From NCBI GenBank assembly GCA_019614645.1, contig JABWDB010000004.1:21080001-21144000 (forward strand): 64,000 nucleotides of DNA, given 5' to 3'. The notes beneath the pieces are model-generated. The model was not told the DNA's origin, made no database searches, and saw only the letters and a list, made by a program, of their open reading frames with translations. The position numbers and the translations under genes were made by a program. This stretch comes from Stratiolaelaps scimitus (Eukaryota; Arthropoda; Arachnida; Mesostigmata; Laelapidae). Positions 1 through 11,665 of this stretch are shown in pieces (position 1 is the first letter of the stretch; each line of letters begins with the position of its first letter).

Positions 1-1338
1 ATTCACCAGATCCTCGAACGGCGGTGGCTGGGCACACTCGCCATACCCTTCTCGACGGTGTACATCAACTCGAAGATCGAGGGCACATTTCGAATGGACA
101 GTCCACCGATTCTGTTTGGGTACGAGTACGAGTCGAAGCAGTGGCCAACGAGTGGCGAGCAAAGCAATTTCATTCTGCTTTCGCTGTTCATCACAATTGA
201 ACCCCCGCTTCAGCTGCCCAGAATGATCTACGAGAAGCTGCCAAGCGGTGAGCCCGAGGAGATCTTCGCTAAGGCTAGCAAATTTCAAGCCGAGCTCGGC
301 GCCAAATTCCCGAACAGGGAGGTGCGATGTCTGACCGCGAGCATCGAAGGCAAAATGGTGCTGGTGACCCGGTTCGTTCATCCGATCATCCCTCCGCGAG
401 ACCTCCTCTATGACACAGATCCGCTACAGATCAAAATGGAGCGTCTGGCTCGATTTGTTTCTCTTATACCCACCGTGTCGGACAGCATCCTGTTTCCGGG
501 CATCTGCGACATTTGGACAACGTGTGAACAGTTCCTGCAGGTGCTCGTGGGCGATGAGGAGGAGCATGCCCTCCTCCTATGCAACTACTTCCTGTTCTGC
601 GGGGTCAACGCGTACATCCTTCTGGGGAACGGTATACCCGAAGGTGCGACCGCCTACGTGATCACTGTCAACAACACGGCGACCGGTCTGGACGACCGAA
701 TCTGGAACGCTGTCACCGGTCGAAGCTATCCGTTATCGGATGTCAATTCCCCGCTGCAAAGTGTGGGATGTATCATCAGTAAGGATAATGTCTGGGCGAA
801 CATTCAGGACGACGAGAGGCCGTGTCGAGTGCAGTTCGTACTCAACAAATCGAACATGTGGCGACCCCTGTTCCGAGGCGAACACAATCTGCCACTACAC
901 ACGCTCCAAACAGAGACGTGCCAATATTCCCCGCCAGATAAGGTGTTCGCTTCGAAGCTCGAGAGTACCCTAGAGACACATCTTCGCGAGTCGATCATGC
1001 GCTGGCGCAGGCAGGACCGAACGATCTGGAATCGACACCATTGTCGTATGCTTCGCGGGACGCTGCCGAAATTCGAGGAACACATACAACGAAGAGATGC
1101 TATCGGATCTGAGGCGCTTTTAGATACTTTAGCCTCGCACAAAGTCAGCGGGTTTCCGCTATCGATGACGTTCGTCAGTCTAAAAGCCGTCACGGATGCC
1201 GTCAAATCAACGGGGATGCATCTTACACGTCAGGAGGGCACTGAGTTCGCGTTGGCTGTCTATGTGCACGCCTATCCCTCGCAGGTGTTCGCCGTGTGGA
1301 TTTACGTGGCCACGATCGCTCGTCGAGATAATTACTAA
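1..1338 (+). CDS. CC2D2A: CC2D2A, C-terminal part (5' end outside window)
   Basis: One open frame runs from base 1 to a TAA at 1336-1338 and gives the last 445 residues of coiled-coil and C2 domain-containing protein 2A. The match to the family is recognised from conserved blocks: ERRWLGTLAIPFSTV at the left edge, the cysteine-protease-like segment with DIWTTCEQF and GDEEEHALLLCNYF near bases 510-600, GNGIPEGATAYV, and the terminal EFALAVYVHAYPSQVFAVWIY. In other animals CC2D2A sits at the ciliary transition zone in the MKS/B9 module and controls membrane-protein entry into cilia. In arthropods it would serve ciliated sensory neurons and sperm. The first in-frame start-like codon here (GTG at 58) is not a real start, because the reading frame and homology continue upstream. 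No intron is seen in this last exon. The downstream neighbour begins more than 1.4 kb away. Confidence 0.93.
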   Translation: MHQILERRWLGTLAIPFSTVYINSKIEGTFRMDSPPILFGYEYESKQWPTSGEQSNFILLSLFITIEPPLQLPRMIYEKLPSGEPEEIFAKASKFQAELGAKFPNREVRCLTASIEGKMVLVTRFVHPIIPPRDLLYDTDPLQIKMERLARFVSLIPTVSDSILFPGICDIWTTCEQFLQVLVGDEEEHALLLCNYFLFCGVNAYILLGNGIPEGATAYVITVNNTATGLDDRIWNAVTGRSYPLSDVNSPLQSVGCIISKDNVWANIQDDERPCRVQFVLNKSNMWRPLFRGEHNLPLHTLQTETCQYSPPDKVFASKLESTLETHLRESIMRWRRQDRTIWNRHHCRMLRGTLPKFEEHIQRRDAIGSEALLDTLASHKVSGFPLSMTFVSLKAVTDAVKSTGMHLTRQEGTEFALAVYVHAYPSQVFAVWIYVATIARRDNY

Positions 1339-1342
1339 ATAT

Positions 1343-1348
1343 AATAAA
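1343..1348 (+). terminator. Candidate poly(A) signal of CC2D2A
   Basis: AATAAA lies 4 bases after the CC2D2A stop. Its ATAAAGG part coincides with the end of an antisense SINE-like copy, so the signal may have been supplied by the insertion. Confidence 0.45.
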
Positions 1349-1440
1349 GGTAAATGTTGATTGGTTTATTAAAGGTTCTACGTCAAAGCTGCGGTCTCTG
1401 GCTTCCGATAGCCAGAGATTTAGCCGTCCAAGCAATCGCC
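1344..1440 (-). repeat. SINE-like element, antisense copy
   Basis: Read on the minus strand this carries the family head (CTGGCTATCGGAAGCCAG) and the 3' end with TTTAATAAACC, as in the copies at 4495-4640 and 32260-32393. The middle, including most of the B-box region, is deleted. It abuts the CC2D2A stop codon. Confidence 0.65.
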
Positions 1441-2731
1441 CTGACAATGTCTAATTACACGATGTAGTGCATGCTGATCGTAATTAATGGCGCCCAACTG
1501 CTCGGCGTTGTTTAGTTTCCTGAAACACTAAAAACGATAGCCGTTCAGTTTCGTGGTTGTTATCATTGGCAATCATTCGGAACTCTATTTACTATAGAAT
1601 AACTGTCCTGTGGTAAACCTCTCGGGGTAATCTCGACACATACAACACGCGTAAACGAATCAACTGAAATAGTGTATTTTTACGAAATACCGTTACAACA
1701 ATGAGATATCAGGTATATATCACCTGGCCGGCTATTCGTTCCACACATGGGTGCCGTTCTGTAACATTATCGCTACTAAGTGTTATTGCTGACGTTCATG
1801 CTGGATACATCATCAGCTTGATGATAAGTAAAAGTAAATGTCTTGTGATTGAAAATGGCACGAGTTAGCACATTTTCCACAATATTATGTTGCTAAGCCT
1901 TCCCGACTCGCTTCAATCACAACGGTGCTGACCACATCTAATTCTTCCCCATCAGCAACGATGACGACGACGACGTCCCACGACACTCGAAGTTGTTACA
2001 ATAACTATCATCGCGATATGGGCATTGTTCGGTGGAACTCCGCCATTCGCTTGTGTATCTATGGGGTCATCCCCGTCGAGAGGCCCGTGAAGGCATGAAG
2101 CGTGATAAGTCACGCCTCGTTCTCGAATATTGTTGATTTAATCGTTCGAGGAGCCGAATGCATAAGCGTGTTAACCCTGTATACCCTAGCGGTAGTGGTA
2201 ACGATATTGCTGCTTTGTCTTGTCGACCATAAGGACGCCTAGGCAGATCTTGACGCTTCCACGGCGATCTATCGATATTAAACTCAAAACATATCTATGT
2301 ATGTATACTGTTGCTGTTGATGTTGTTATTATATTTATTATCATCATTATCATCATTGCTATTGGCTCGCTGCTGTTTAGCGGATGTCTCGCTTCGAAAT
2401 CGTGCCGTTGTGGAGAGGGCTGATAGCTGCCAGTGAAGGAGAGCCGGGCCGTCACTCGCGCCCCATCAGTTTAACAGACTTTTTCCTCGACGAGAGCCGA
2501 GTTTCCACAGAGCCGAGTGCGAAATGCATAAATTGCGGGAGGTCCTGCAGCTTCGGTCAGATTGATTGTAGATAGGGCTCTCGATAGATGGTCTCTACAG
2601 AGCGGAACAATAGTCGGCTAGTGCTTTTCCTCGGTGTTGTGTCAACCTTCGTTATACCTTAAGCTATATTCCTCTCTCTCTCTCTCCCCCGATCGAACGA
2701 AGGAATTAGTGTGTGCGGGCCCGTGTTATTG
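1441..2731. other. Intergenic, no gene recognised
   Basis: No open frame with family resemblance or good splice context. It holds short ATT/ATC-rich runs (about 2328-2357) and a CT run at about 2672-2688 just upstream of a candidate start region. Confidence 0.5.
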
Positions 2732-2737
2732 TCAGTT
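2732..2737 (+). promoter_or_regulatory. Candidate initiator (Inr) element
   Basis: TCAGTT matches the arthropod initiator consensus TCAGT and lies about 20 bases upstream of an ATG in good context (CAAAATGG). A CT-rich run precedes it. No TATA box was recognised. Confidence 0.3.
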
Positions 2738-2754
2738 CTCGTTCGCTTATCAAA

Positions 2755-2773
2755 ATGGTGTTCACCTACACTG
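2755..2773 (+). CDS. Candidate short first coding exon
   Basis: ATG in strong context encodes MVFTYT plus one base, followed directly by a good donor (G|GTAAGA). The exon leaves phase 1, which fits the acceptor at 9842 (two bases GG completing a glycine codon). The same phase is offered by the candidate exon at 5452-5659, so the two could be alternative first exons of one gene. With so few codons, homology cannot test this, and the assignment is inference from context, donor and phase only. Confidence 0.3.
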
Positions 2774-5451
2774 GTAAGAATTACTCAAGTGAAACGAACG
2801 AAGAACTCAGCTACGAGGAACTCATACTGAGCTAATGTAGAAGTGAAATGCAATTTACGCAATTTCTCCTCACCCGTTGTGGTCATTGTTTCTCCTGCTG
2901 CTGTTACTGTAGGGTCTGCTCCTGTCTCCCAATATCGCTTTTTATGCTGTGATATCGTTCACGATTCAATTATTGCCAATGTTCATTCAGCCTGATCACT
3001 TTCAGTGATTCTCATTTGACTTTCGTTTTACCCAAAAGGACGTCTTACGTCTTAGTCCAAGTGTTTTTCGATCGTTTTTGACAGATATTGTCGACGTCGA
3101 ACCCATTCGTCGACAAACAAGCCATCGTTTTCATTTATGTTAAGAGGCACCAATAGGCTGTACAGAGTAATGTCAGGCAACAAGGCAAGGGATCGACTTT
3201 TGCAATAGATAGCAAGCGTGCTTCTCCCAGGCATCTTATAAAAAATTATTTATGGAAATGTATATTAGCAGAACATGGATCAGCACCGTTTCCCGGTGGC
3301 ATCGGACTAATATATACGCAGACGAATGGCGCCACCTGTTTTCGATACCAGATATATTTCGAGTGCTCCTCTGCTATTTATTGATACAACTTAAGCGTTA
3401 TTGTAAATCAGAGATTTGTGCTTATTTACGCTCGTGCTCTGCCATATTTGTACGCGAGGATTATGATATTTTCAATATTGGTGGTGCTTTTATTGAGACA
3501 TAGCGAATTGATTAGACTTCATAGAATTCTCGAGATATAACATTTCACGACTTTTGCAATGGAACGTCTGTGGCACGAATAGTCATTACAAGTAGCACAA
3601 TGAAGGATACTCATGCTTTTGTGCATCACCGATCTTGGGGTCATTATTTCAATGTTATTTCATGAGTAATTACCCTAAAGAATCTCGTCTGCCAGATCCT
3701 CCACATATATATGTATTTATATATATAATTAGATCATCGGTGTAATTCACTAGAATAGAACAATATTTCATAGGAACCTTCGAATTTCACGCGTTGTCTT
3801 CCATTTAGCAAACGAACGAACGATTACTCTAATTTTCAAGTGACTCCTGTCTACCATAGCAAGTAGAGTTGTCATTGTCCACGAGCGTTGCCAAGATGTA
3901 CTTGCCCGGTTCGAGAGTGAGAAGATTCTTAATGTCTACGTCGAATCATATTTTTTTGTCATCAATTTGCAGTGTGGTCGTGCAGAGGACATTTAAAATA
4001 ATTTATCTTATTAAAGTTATGATCTCACTCGTTGAAACCAATGTTGCGGGCCTAACCCATATATGCTCGTGTGGACGAATAAGTATCCCATGCTGTCACT
4101 GGGTGCTATTCTTGTTAACTGATTATACAATCTGACGGCATCTGCGAAGGCGTTTGGCATTCATTCCAAGTGGTTGCCACGGTATTGCCACTCCCCATTG
4201 AAATTGAACGATACGATTGACGACAGCGAATCTTCATCCTGAAGCATAGACGCTTATGCGTTAACTAAGTGACTCATCAATAGACTAGGATGTAGAAGAT
4301 GCGATGCCACAATAAGTGAATGACGTCTCCTTCGGGAGATGCGTACCGACCCTGGAAGTGCGTACAATTTTGCTGTAACTCGCCCTGGTGTAGGCGCAGG
4401 TTATGTGTTCCTAGGTTTACACTTAGAGAATTCAGCCTTTTCAACCGGCCGGTCATCCTCCTATAGTGTCTGTTTATAAAACTATTGGGAAGATAACCTG
4501 TGGGCTTAGACGCCTGGGTCTCTGGCTATCGGAAGCCAGAGGCCGCAGGTTCGAACCCCGCTGCGTACTGATGACATATAAGACAGCTTACGCATTGTAA
4601 AATTGCAGCTCCTTTAATTAACCCTTACCTATACTTACCTACTAGTGTGTGCCCTGTGGCCCAGGTTAAACCTGATGTTTCCTTGAGTCGACCTATTGCA
4701 CGCTTTGTAAGGTTACGTCAAATACTAATTAAACGTAAAATGTACTGGTTCTGATGTTCTCCTTGTAACAATTATTGTTGTACGTTATTGAGTTCGGTTT
4801 CTCCGTTAAGAAATCTTGGGACAAGTCAACAAATGGGGAACGATGAGGACCAGCAGTTAGGCCGCTTCAACGCCTATACTGACACATACGCGTCGGCTCG
4901 CGCTGGAACCTATGCGAGATTTCCGATGTTGATAATAATATATAATAGTGCTAATGCACCAATGGAAATTTACTCTTTTAAGACAAATTGCACATTCCCT
5001 CGGCGTTGTAATCGAAGGGTAGTTTACCTAATTACTATATGATTTATTGCCTCGAGAAACGCGTTCATCCCGATCCTCACTATGAAAGAGCACTACGAAA
5101 TATTGACCTGCTTTGAGTCTGCATAATGTCTCACAAGTGCAAGTCAACAATTGTGAACACACGTCTCGCATTGGCCTGACTAGGCTGAACACCACTGGAT
5201 GGGCCAGAGTTTAGGCCAGCTCATTTCGTGCTTGTGAGATGTGTTTTGTCCGGGAGAGGGACGCGTGGCTGACCCTCTCCTCTAGTTAGTCTCGAACGAT
5301 ACCGTCCCGAGCTCGCACGCGAAGACCCCCTGCGCTCGGTCGACGAGCCTAGAATTGCCGAGTGAACCCAGTGAAGCCGCTTGCGAATTGACCAAAGGGT
5401 GAAATAGTAGTGTGCTTAGTTGCCTTAGTAGAACAGAACAACGGTAACACG
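2774..5451. other. Probable intron/intergenic sequence
   Basis: No recognisable coding segment. Short open frames at 3252-3503 and 3869-4135 are AT-rich and lack splice support. Contains a TA-rich tract at about 3705-3730 and one SINE-like copy (4495-4640). Confidence 0.45.
4495..4640 (+). repeat. SINE-like element, most complete copy
   Basis: Carries a tRNA-like head with a hairpin (TCTGGCT ATCGGA AGCCAGA), a polymerase III B-box match GGTTCGAACCCCG at 4548-4560, then a body with TGACATATAAG and GCATTGTAAAATTGCAGCTC shared with copies at 14181, 24361 and 32260. The hairpin next to the B-box suggests descent from a tRNA with a long variable arm (Ser or Leu), but the parent tRNA is not certain. 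Confidence 0.7.
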
Positions 5452-5659
5452 ATGAGCGAGTTGAGTGACGAACTACAAGTGCGATCTTCGAACTCGTTTA
5501 TGCGGCAGCCAATTCGCTGCTCGAAAGATGCCACCTCTAATGTGCCGTTCGACATATTTGCAGGAGACCCCTCGACGCTGGGTCCCGCCGGAAGCAACAT
5601 GGATCCGATGGCGGGCCTCTCGACGTCCACAAGAAATCGCGATCGGAATCTGCCCCTTG
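5452..5659 (+). CDS. Candidate first coding exon, unrecognised protein
   Basis: ATG in acceptable context (AACACGATG) opens 69 codons plus one base, ending at a strong donor (TTG|GTGAGT). The residues are polar and serine-rich (MSELSDELQVRSSN at the start, then GPAGSNMDPMAGLSTSTRNR), look like a disordered cytoplasmic N-terminus, and match no family I know. It leaves phase 1, the same as the exon at 2755-2773, and both would join the acceptor at 9842 in frame. I therefore treat them as possible alternative first exons of the fibronectin III gene. It could also belong to another gene. Confidence 0.35.
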
Positions 5660-8600
5660 GTGAGTACGAAGCGACGGAGTCGATATTCTGTTCGGTGCCA
5701 CGAGTCATCCGTGACAGGATGCTCTTCTCGTTAAAGGTGCCGAGAGGTATTATCGTTGTGTGTCTGTATGTGGACCTAACAAAAAAACCTTTAACTGGTT
5801 TCTTATTATTATACAGTTGGCATTCGTATGGGGATTGTTTGTTGCCAAAATGTCGTCAACTTAAAAGCGACACAGCGTGCACTTTCAGAGTGTTATATGA
5901 TACACCACCATTTGCACCGATGATAGAGTGAACGACTGTTTATTGGCGGTAGGCACTATGCTTTACTTTCGAAACGGAGAAGAACGGCGGCCTCACAGGT
6001 TCAGATTTGGGAAAATTCATCAAAGCTTGAACGATACAACAACGAGCCACATGCTATATTAGAACTGTGGTGTAGAGATAGTGAGTGTATATGACAACCT
6101 CGGCTATGTAATAGCATAGCAAAATGCACGTTGATGTGATAGAAACACTGCATCTCTGACGGCACCAGGGTCGACTCAAAGAGAGCCCTCCAGGACAAAT
6201 GAAAAAAGAAAACTTAAATCAATGAGAATGCGTTCGTTTAATATAGCGCCCAATGCCGTTGCTCAACTGTACTTAATCGTGTGCGTATTTTTATGCATCT
6301 GCTCATTCTCATATAATTCGGTTGTCATCCAGGACTCGAACGCAGGGTCCTGTCGAACTAGTAATCTAGCTCTGAGTATTAGCTTTTGAACAGTAGTCTT
6401 TCATGCGTCGACACCGACGTCAAAAAAATCATATATATACCCCCACTTATGGCGTACTGATGCCAATGGCATACTCCAGTGCAGAGTAATAGCTTTTAAA
6501 AATATGATTTTCCCTTCGCTCAGTTCTCGCATTGAAGATTGAAACCCTTCTTCATCGAACTATTCAGTGTTATTGAACCATCCAACAATCCAGTGTCCTC
6601 CCCACCCCCTGCTCCGTTATCGCTCAATCAAACTTCATCCACACGTTCTCGTACGTGAAAAACGCTACATTATTTGCGGAATATACGTACGTATGCAATA
6701 AACATCACACGACTAATGCACCGCTGCCCCTGCGACGGTGACACCTGCCCACCGTTATGCTGTATGATCAGGGCCCGTTCTGACATAAGGTGATGCACGC
6801 ATTGGGAAGCAATGCCCTGTGATGAAAGAGCAAAACACTTCCTCGTTGGGTGGAAGGCCAACTGGTCACTGAAGAAATGAGAAGGATACATAGTAAACAA
6901 TAATAACAATAATAGCAACTTCACAGAGAAGGAATCCCGCGTCCTTTGTCAGATTGTCTCTCTTGTTGGTCGATGTCGCGCCCAGTATTCCGGCTCATTG
7001 AATCCGGCTCGGACAACAATACAATCTGCATAGAATAGCGTAGGGTCCAACCGCTAAAAAAAAACCCCCACATTTCGCTAGCAACTACATCAGCCTACTA
7101 CAGCGGAACCAGCCGCAACAAACAACTGACGATCACGCACTGTTGAATTGTCGATATTTTAGAAACATCTGGTAGTACACTCTGGACCGAGGTACGTTGA
7201 CCGCATCAGGGTCCAGGCGGCCACCCGGTCCCGGTTGTGTTTTTGGCTTCAGCGGAACTATAATATAACAGTCCGCGCCCGACACACTAGGCATTCTCTG
7301 CTGGTAAGCGGTCATACGATTGTGCTGCTAACGCAGGGTGCGAAGTCGGCCCGCACATCGCGCGAATATCGAACGAAAGCCTGCGAATGACCGTGAGCAT
7401 TGCGGTGGTCTGAGCCAAGCGGAGTCAACGATCAAACCAGTGGCGGACACTTCGTGCTGCTGGCTGGTGCTTACGAGGCAGTTCGCAAGTGATGCCTAAA
7501 TGACGCCACGGTGGTATTCATAAGAGGAAGAGGCAACTGCATACGCAAGCACTAACGCAGACCGGCGGGCAGGCCCTGAGGAAGACGGCGCACGGCCGCC
7601 AGCAGCCGCCGCAGCCGCCGCCTCCTTGGCCTTACGTTGCGTCCGAACGAACCGCCAGTGAAAACCATCGTTTTTTTTCTCGATTCTACATGCCTGCCTC
7701 GGTGAACTAGACAGCTTGCAAAATAGCAAGGCCCTGTTGTGATCGACGTGCCGACTGACTCCCCACTGGTAGGCTAATGGCCACATTAGCCGTCAGCATA
7801 GAGAGCCACTGGTCATCGATGAAACGACCTACAAAACGAGAGTAAATATTTCAATATCAGCGCCTTCCTGAGTGGTGCCGATCTGATTAGACGAGTGTCG
7901 AATGTGCCGCTATCTTGATCCGCAAGGGTGAAGTAGGAAAATAGTAAAATAAAAATGCTGTATATATATATATAGCTTGGAACCCGTCCCCTATTTCTCT
8001 CTCGTTCATATACGGACACACGATTGGCGAGTAAAGCTCGTATGGAATTCTGTCACAATTCTTCGACTATCGTGAGCTGAAGCTGCCGGACAGTGTCAGC
8101 AGGGAAGCGCTGACTCATCATTGGCAATTGGAAAGCGAGAGAATAATGCCGACCACGTGGCTCACCCGATTGGGGCCTGACGATCAAGATCGGTTGACCA
8201 TTCTGTCTGTCTGGTCGTATTTACTAACTATCAACCCCGATTTATGATTGCCTGCATGACTGCCTTGTCCCAGATCTACTCGCTTTTCAACCCGGTAAAA
8301 AGTGCACCACATCACGAAAGGTGTATTATATAAATATATATATATATATGTATATGAATTTGGTGTCTACCCTACACTATGCGGGACTAACCGAAATAAG
8401 GCCAAACGGCTTGAATCCGCCGAAAAGCGTCTCAAAGGACAGTCATCGCGCCACTGTCATCGTCCTGTTGCATAAGCGGTACTGGCCATGACATCACAAT
8501 GACAAAAGGAACTCGAACAATGTCAAACGTAGCTTGCTTGTGGGCTACACATATGTACGTTCACAGTTCACATGTGCGCTAATGTACGCACTATAATAAT

Positions 8601-9660
8601 GTGTCTCGTAGAAACGCCCAGAGAAAGCTGTAGTAATATCTACCATGTGATGCTATGATGTAATAACAAGGTCTAAAGAGGAGCCGTATTCAAACGGGAT
8701 AGCGCTAAAGGCAACGAACTAGGAGACGTAAGCCGCACAGTCAAGGCGATGTTTCAGTCAGAGTCGTATTGGTAACAGCGTGGACGCGTTCATTCGCGTC
8801 GCACGTCGGCGAAAAATCTCTCAACAGAGATTCGCCGAAAGATCTGCAATCGTGCGATGATGCTGATCGGCCTTGAGCTCGCTGACTGACGCACTCGAGG
8901 CCTGCGTATCGAGACTTGCTTCTCGATGTTGTCTCGGTGCTGCCGGCATGAGAAGATATTTCGGGCAGGCCAACGAGGCGACTAGGAAAAATGCATCGAC
9001 AGATATCTGTCTACAGCAAAAAATTCGCCATACAACGCGAGACGGTTTAATTCTGCCGCTGCTGCTGCTGCTGAGGTTCCTGCTGAATGTGCTGCGGTCT
9101 GTTTCCATATATAATGGGTTACTGTCATTTTGATTGAACGGTCGAAGAAGCCCAGGTGTGTCTCGCCCCGTCTCCGCGTGGCTGTACGTCAGACGCCGCC
9201 AAAGCAAACTGAGGAAAAAACAAGCTGTGACCTATGCAAAGATCGTTAAGGTGTACGCCCCTTCGATGATCGTAGTTGAGAAAATGAACGGGATGCCGCG
9301 AGTTTTACGAAACAATGATAACAACGAATTATGGCGATTGTATAGGTAGACGATATAAATGAGACTGTCATAGGCAATCGTATACTGATCAATTAACGGT
9401 CAGTGTATCTGCTAGTCATTCTGTTCGGATCCATTCGGCGCTCGGCAGACGCGTGTTGCACAGTTTTGGGCAGATGGTTTTTAGGGGCTCATTTGTGCGT
9501 GTTCATTAAAGTTTATGAACAGCTTCCTCAGGTGATGGGACATGATAATATTCATTAAGAAAATATTAATAACACCGAACTAACAAACATTGTCTATTTA
9601 GCCTGCGTGATACGATGGCTCATTAAGAAATAGCGTGAAAGTAAATAATTCTTATAATTA
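5660..9660. other. Probable intron, no gene recognised
   Basis: No exon could be supported. TA tracts at about 7960-7975 and 8330-8351. The missing first half of the fibronectin III domain should lie between 1339 and 9841 if the gene is complete, but I could not find it. Confidence 0.4.
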
Positions 9661-9717
9661 AAACTAACGTCTTACAGTATCTCTAACCACTTTAGAGATA
9701 CTGTAAGACGTTAGTTT
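9661..9717. repeat. Perfect 26-bp inverted repeat (hairpin)
   Basis: Left arm 9661-9686 and right arm 9692-9717 are exact reverse complements with a 5-base loop (CCACT). It lies about 125 bases before the acceptor at 9842. No flanking duplication was obvious. Confidence 0.85.
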
Positions 9718-9841
9718 ATTAGAAGGGCGAAGTTGGAAATTTATTGAATAATTAATCTCGAGAAAGGGATTCGAATGTTAGTGGAATGGCTACGGAAACT
9801 AATGAGCTTATGCCTTCATCATTACTGTGCATATTGAACAG

Positions 9842-11627
9842 GGTTCTACGACCCAGACGTGACAGGAGCCCCGTTTCCGGAATATGTTGAAGACCTTTTT
9901 GAAAAGTAAGTACACCTGGCTTGTCCACGCTGAGTGCTAATAATATTCGATGCTTGATTAATAATTGGGAATTATTAATTATTAAACATGCATGTTACTA
10001 CATCCGTCGATGCAGCTCGTTTTGCACTGCATTTCTAGCATAATTATATCACTCGCTCAATCACCCTATACGAGTAATTAACTAAAGAAGGTACAATTAT
10101 GCTAGCACAACTATTGCTATTATTGTGACAACCAGCCACTTTTACGCACTGTTCTGGTTTAATGCTCGCCACTACTGATCCTGATTAGCCGCCGGTAGAT
10201 AGATCATCTTCTTGGTAGTGGTCCAGTTAACCACCAGTCAGCGAATCGATAGCGGCTTCCCTGCTCGCCTGACCCGTCCTTACCAATTTACTTGCCAATA
10301 ACCACAAAATGGCTCCGTATATTTTGCCTCGAAATGAACAGCTCACATAGAGGACAAAGGGTTTCCAGCCCCTGTTGAAGCTGACAAGGACGGCATCCTT
10401 AAGCGCCGTGGCAGGGCCAAGTAACAATAGTGCTATTCGTCGGCCGTGCCTACACACCCAGCGACCTAAGGGGGGGGTATTGGCAAGTGGTTCCGAACCA
10501 GCGGCGGTCCGTTTCTTCATTTCATCACAGTTCACTGTCTGCCTATCTTACCTAGCGATCTCACCGCGCGAAATCGTCCGATCGGTCCTCGGGGTCCGCA
10601 TTCCCCTCATCGTTACCGAGGGGATCACCAACCAAGCGGTGATTCAGAACCTGCTTTTGGTAACAGCGCGACGGGCTTTCGGCGTCTGGGCTGCTGCTTG
10701 GCCAGCTGACTGCGGCGAGCCTACATGTCGATTGATTCAGTCGGTATAAGCGAGCGTCGCACAGCCGCGTGCTACCGACAGCCACACCACACTAGTCTAG
10801 GGTATCTCAACTGGGACATTTGCACTAATATACTACTATGTGGACAGCCAGTGAATCTGCGGATGTGTGTGTCTCTCTCTCTGTGTTCGCGTGTGTGTGT
10901 GTGTGTGTAATTGTAGGGATGCGTGCACCGCGAATGAACACAGTACGACAGATGGTCAAGTAGGCGCGGCCTGTCTGAATCGCAGACAAGGGACCTACGG
11001 TCCTCTTGCTCACTTGAGATCCATCCCAATGAATGGGTGAACGACTGAATGAGACAACAACAGCAGCAAAAGGGAAAATAACGAAGAGTCAGAGCACCTC
11101 CAGCACCTTGGGTCTGTCCAGCCGATTGGCTTACCGCGTTTACTACTGCCGCTGCTGCTGAAACTACAAGTGCTTCGACGATGACTACTGCTGTGTCTAC
11201 AACCGTTTCGTCTATTCCTACGTCGACTGATATCTCCTCGCCGACTGACGGCCGGTTCGTGCTTGGCCGAATTCTCAATGCTGCTTCGACAAATGCGAGC
11301 CAGGAAAACTCGAGGAGACCACAACGTTCTCGATGTTCCCGATAGCCTACAGGCAGCCGACAACGATAGCGATTGTTTGAGATGGGGGTAATATTCACAT
11401 CAGACCATGCCAATGAAAGGCCTACGGTGGTTACAAGCGGTTTAGCCAAAGGACCGCTCGGAAAAAAGGAAAAAATATAGGAAATGCTCCGCGAAAAATC
11501 TCTGCCATTGTTCCCAGAGAGTCTAGTGACTGAGTGGGTTTGCCCTCGCGGCCCAGCCGAGGCTTCAGTGATCGTGCCGGGTTTATCATGAGTCGCTGAA
11601 TCATCTGGCGGAAATCTACGCGGAAGG

Positions 11628-11665
<38 letters not shown>

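Noticed and set aside
6321..6383. tRNA-like sequence on the minus strand with a GTTCGAGTCC box
   Set aside because: The T-arm and anticodon arm do not fold canonically (11-base loop, mismatched stem), and no matching acceptor stem was found; at most a decayed tRNA relic.
7411..7500. Plus-strand segment reading LRWSEPSG, considered as the missing FN3 first half
   Set aside because: The following residues do not fit the fold, the acceptor lacks a pyrimidine tract and the exit phase does not match the exon at 9842.
10772..11449. 225-codon minus-strand open frame
   Set aside because: It runs through GT/CT repeats and CTG-type runs, has no family resemblance, and lies in the putative FN3-gene intron; the opposite strand is also open and Ser/Thr-rich there, a sign of compositional bias.
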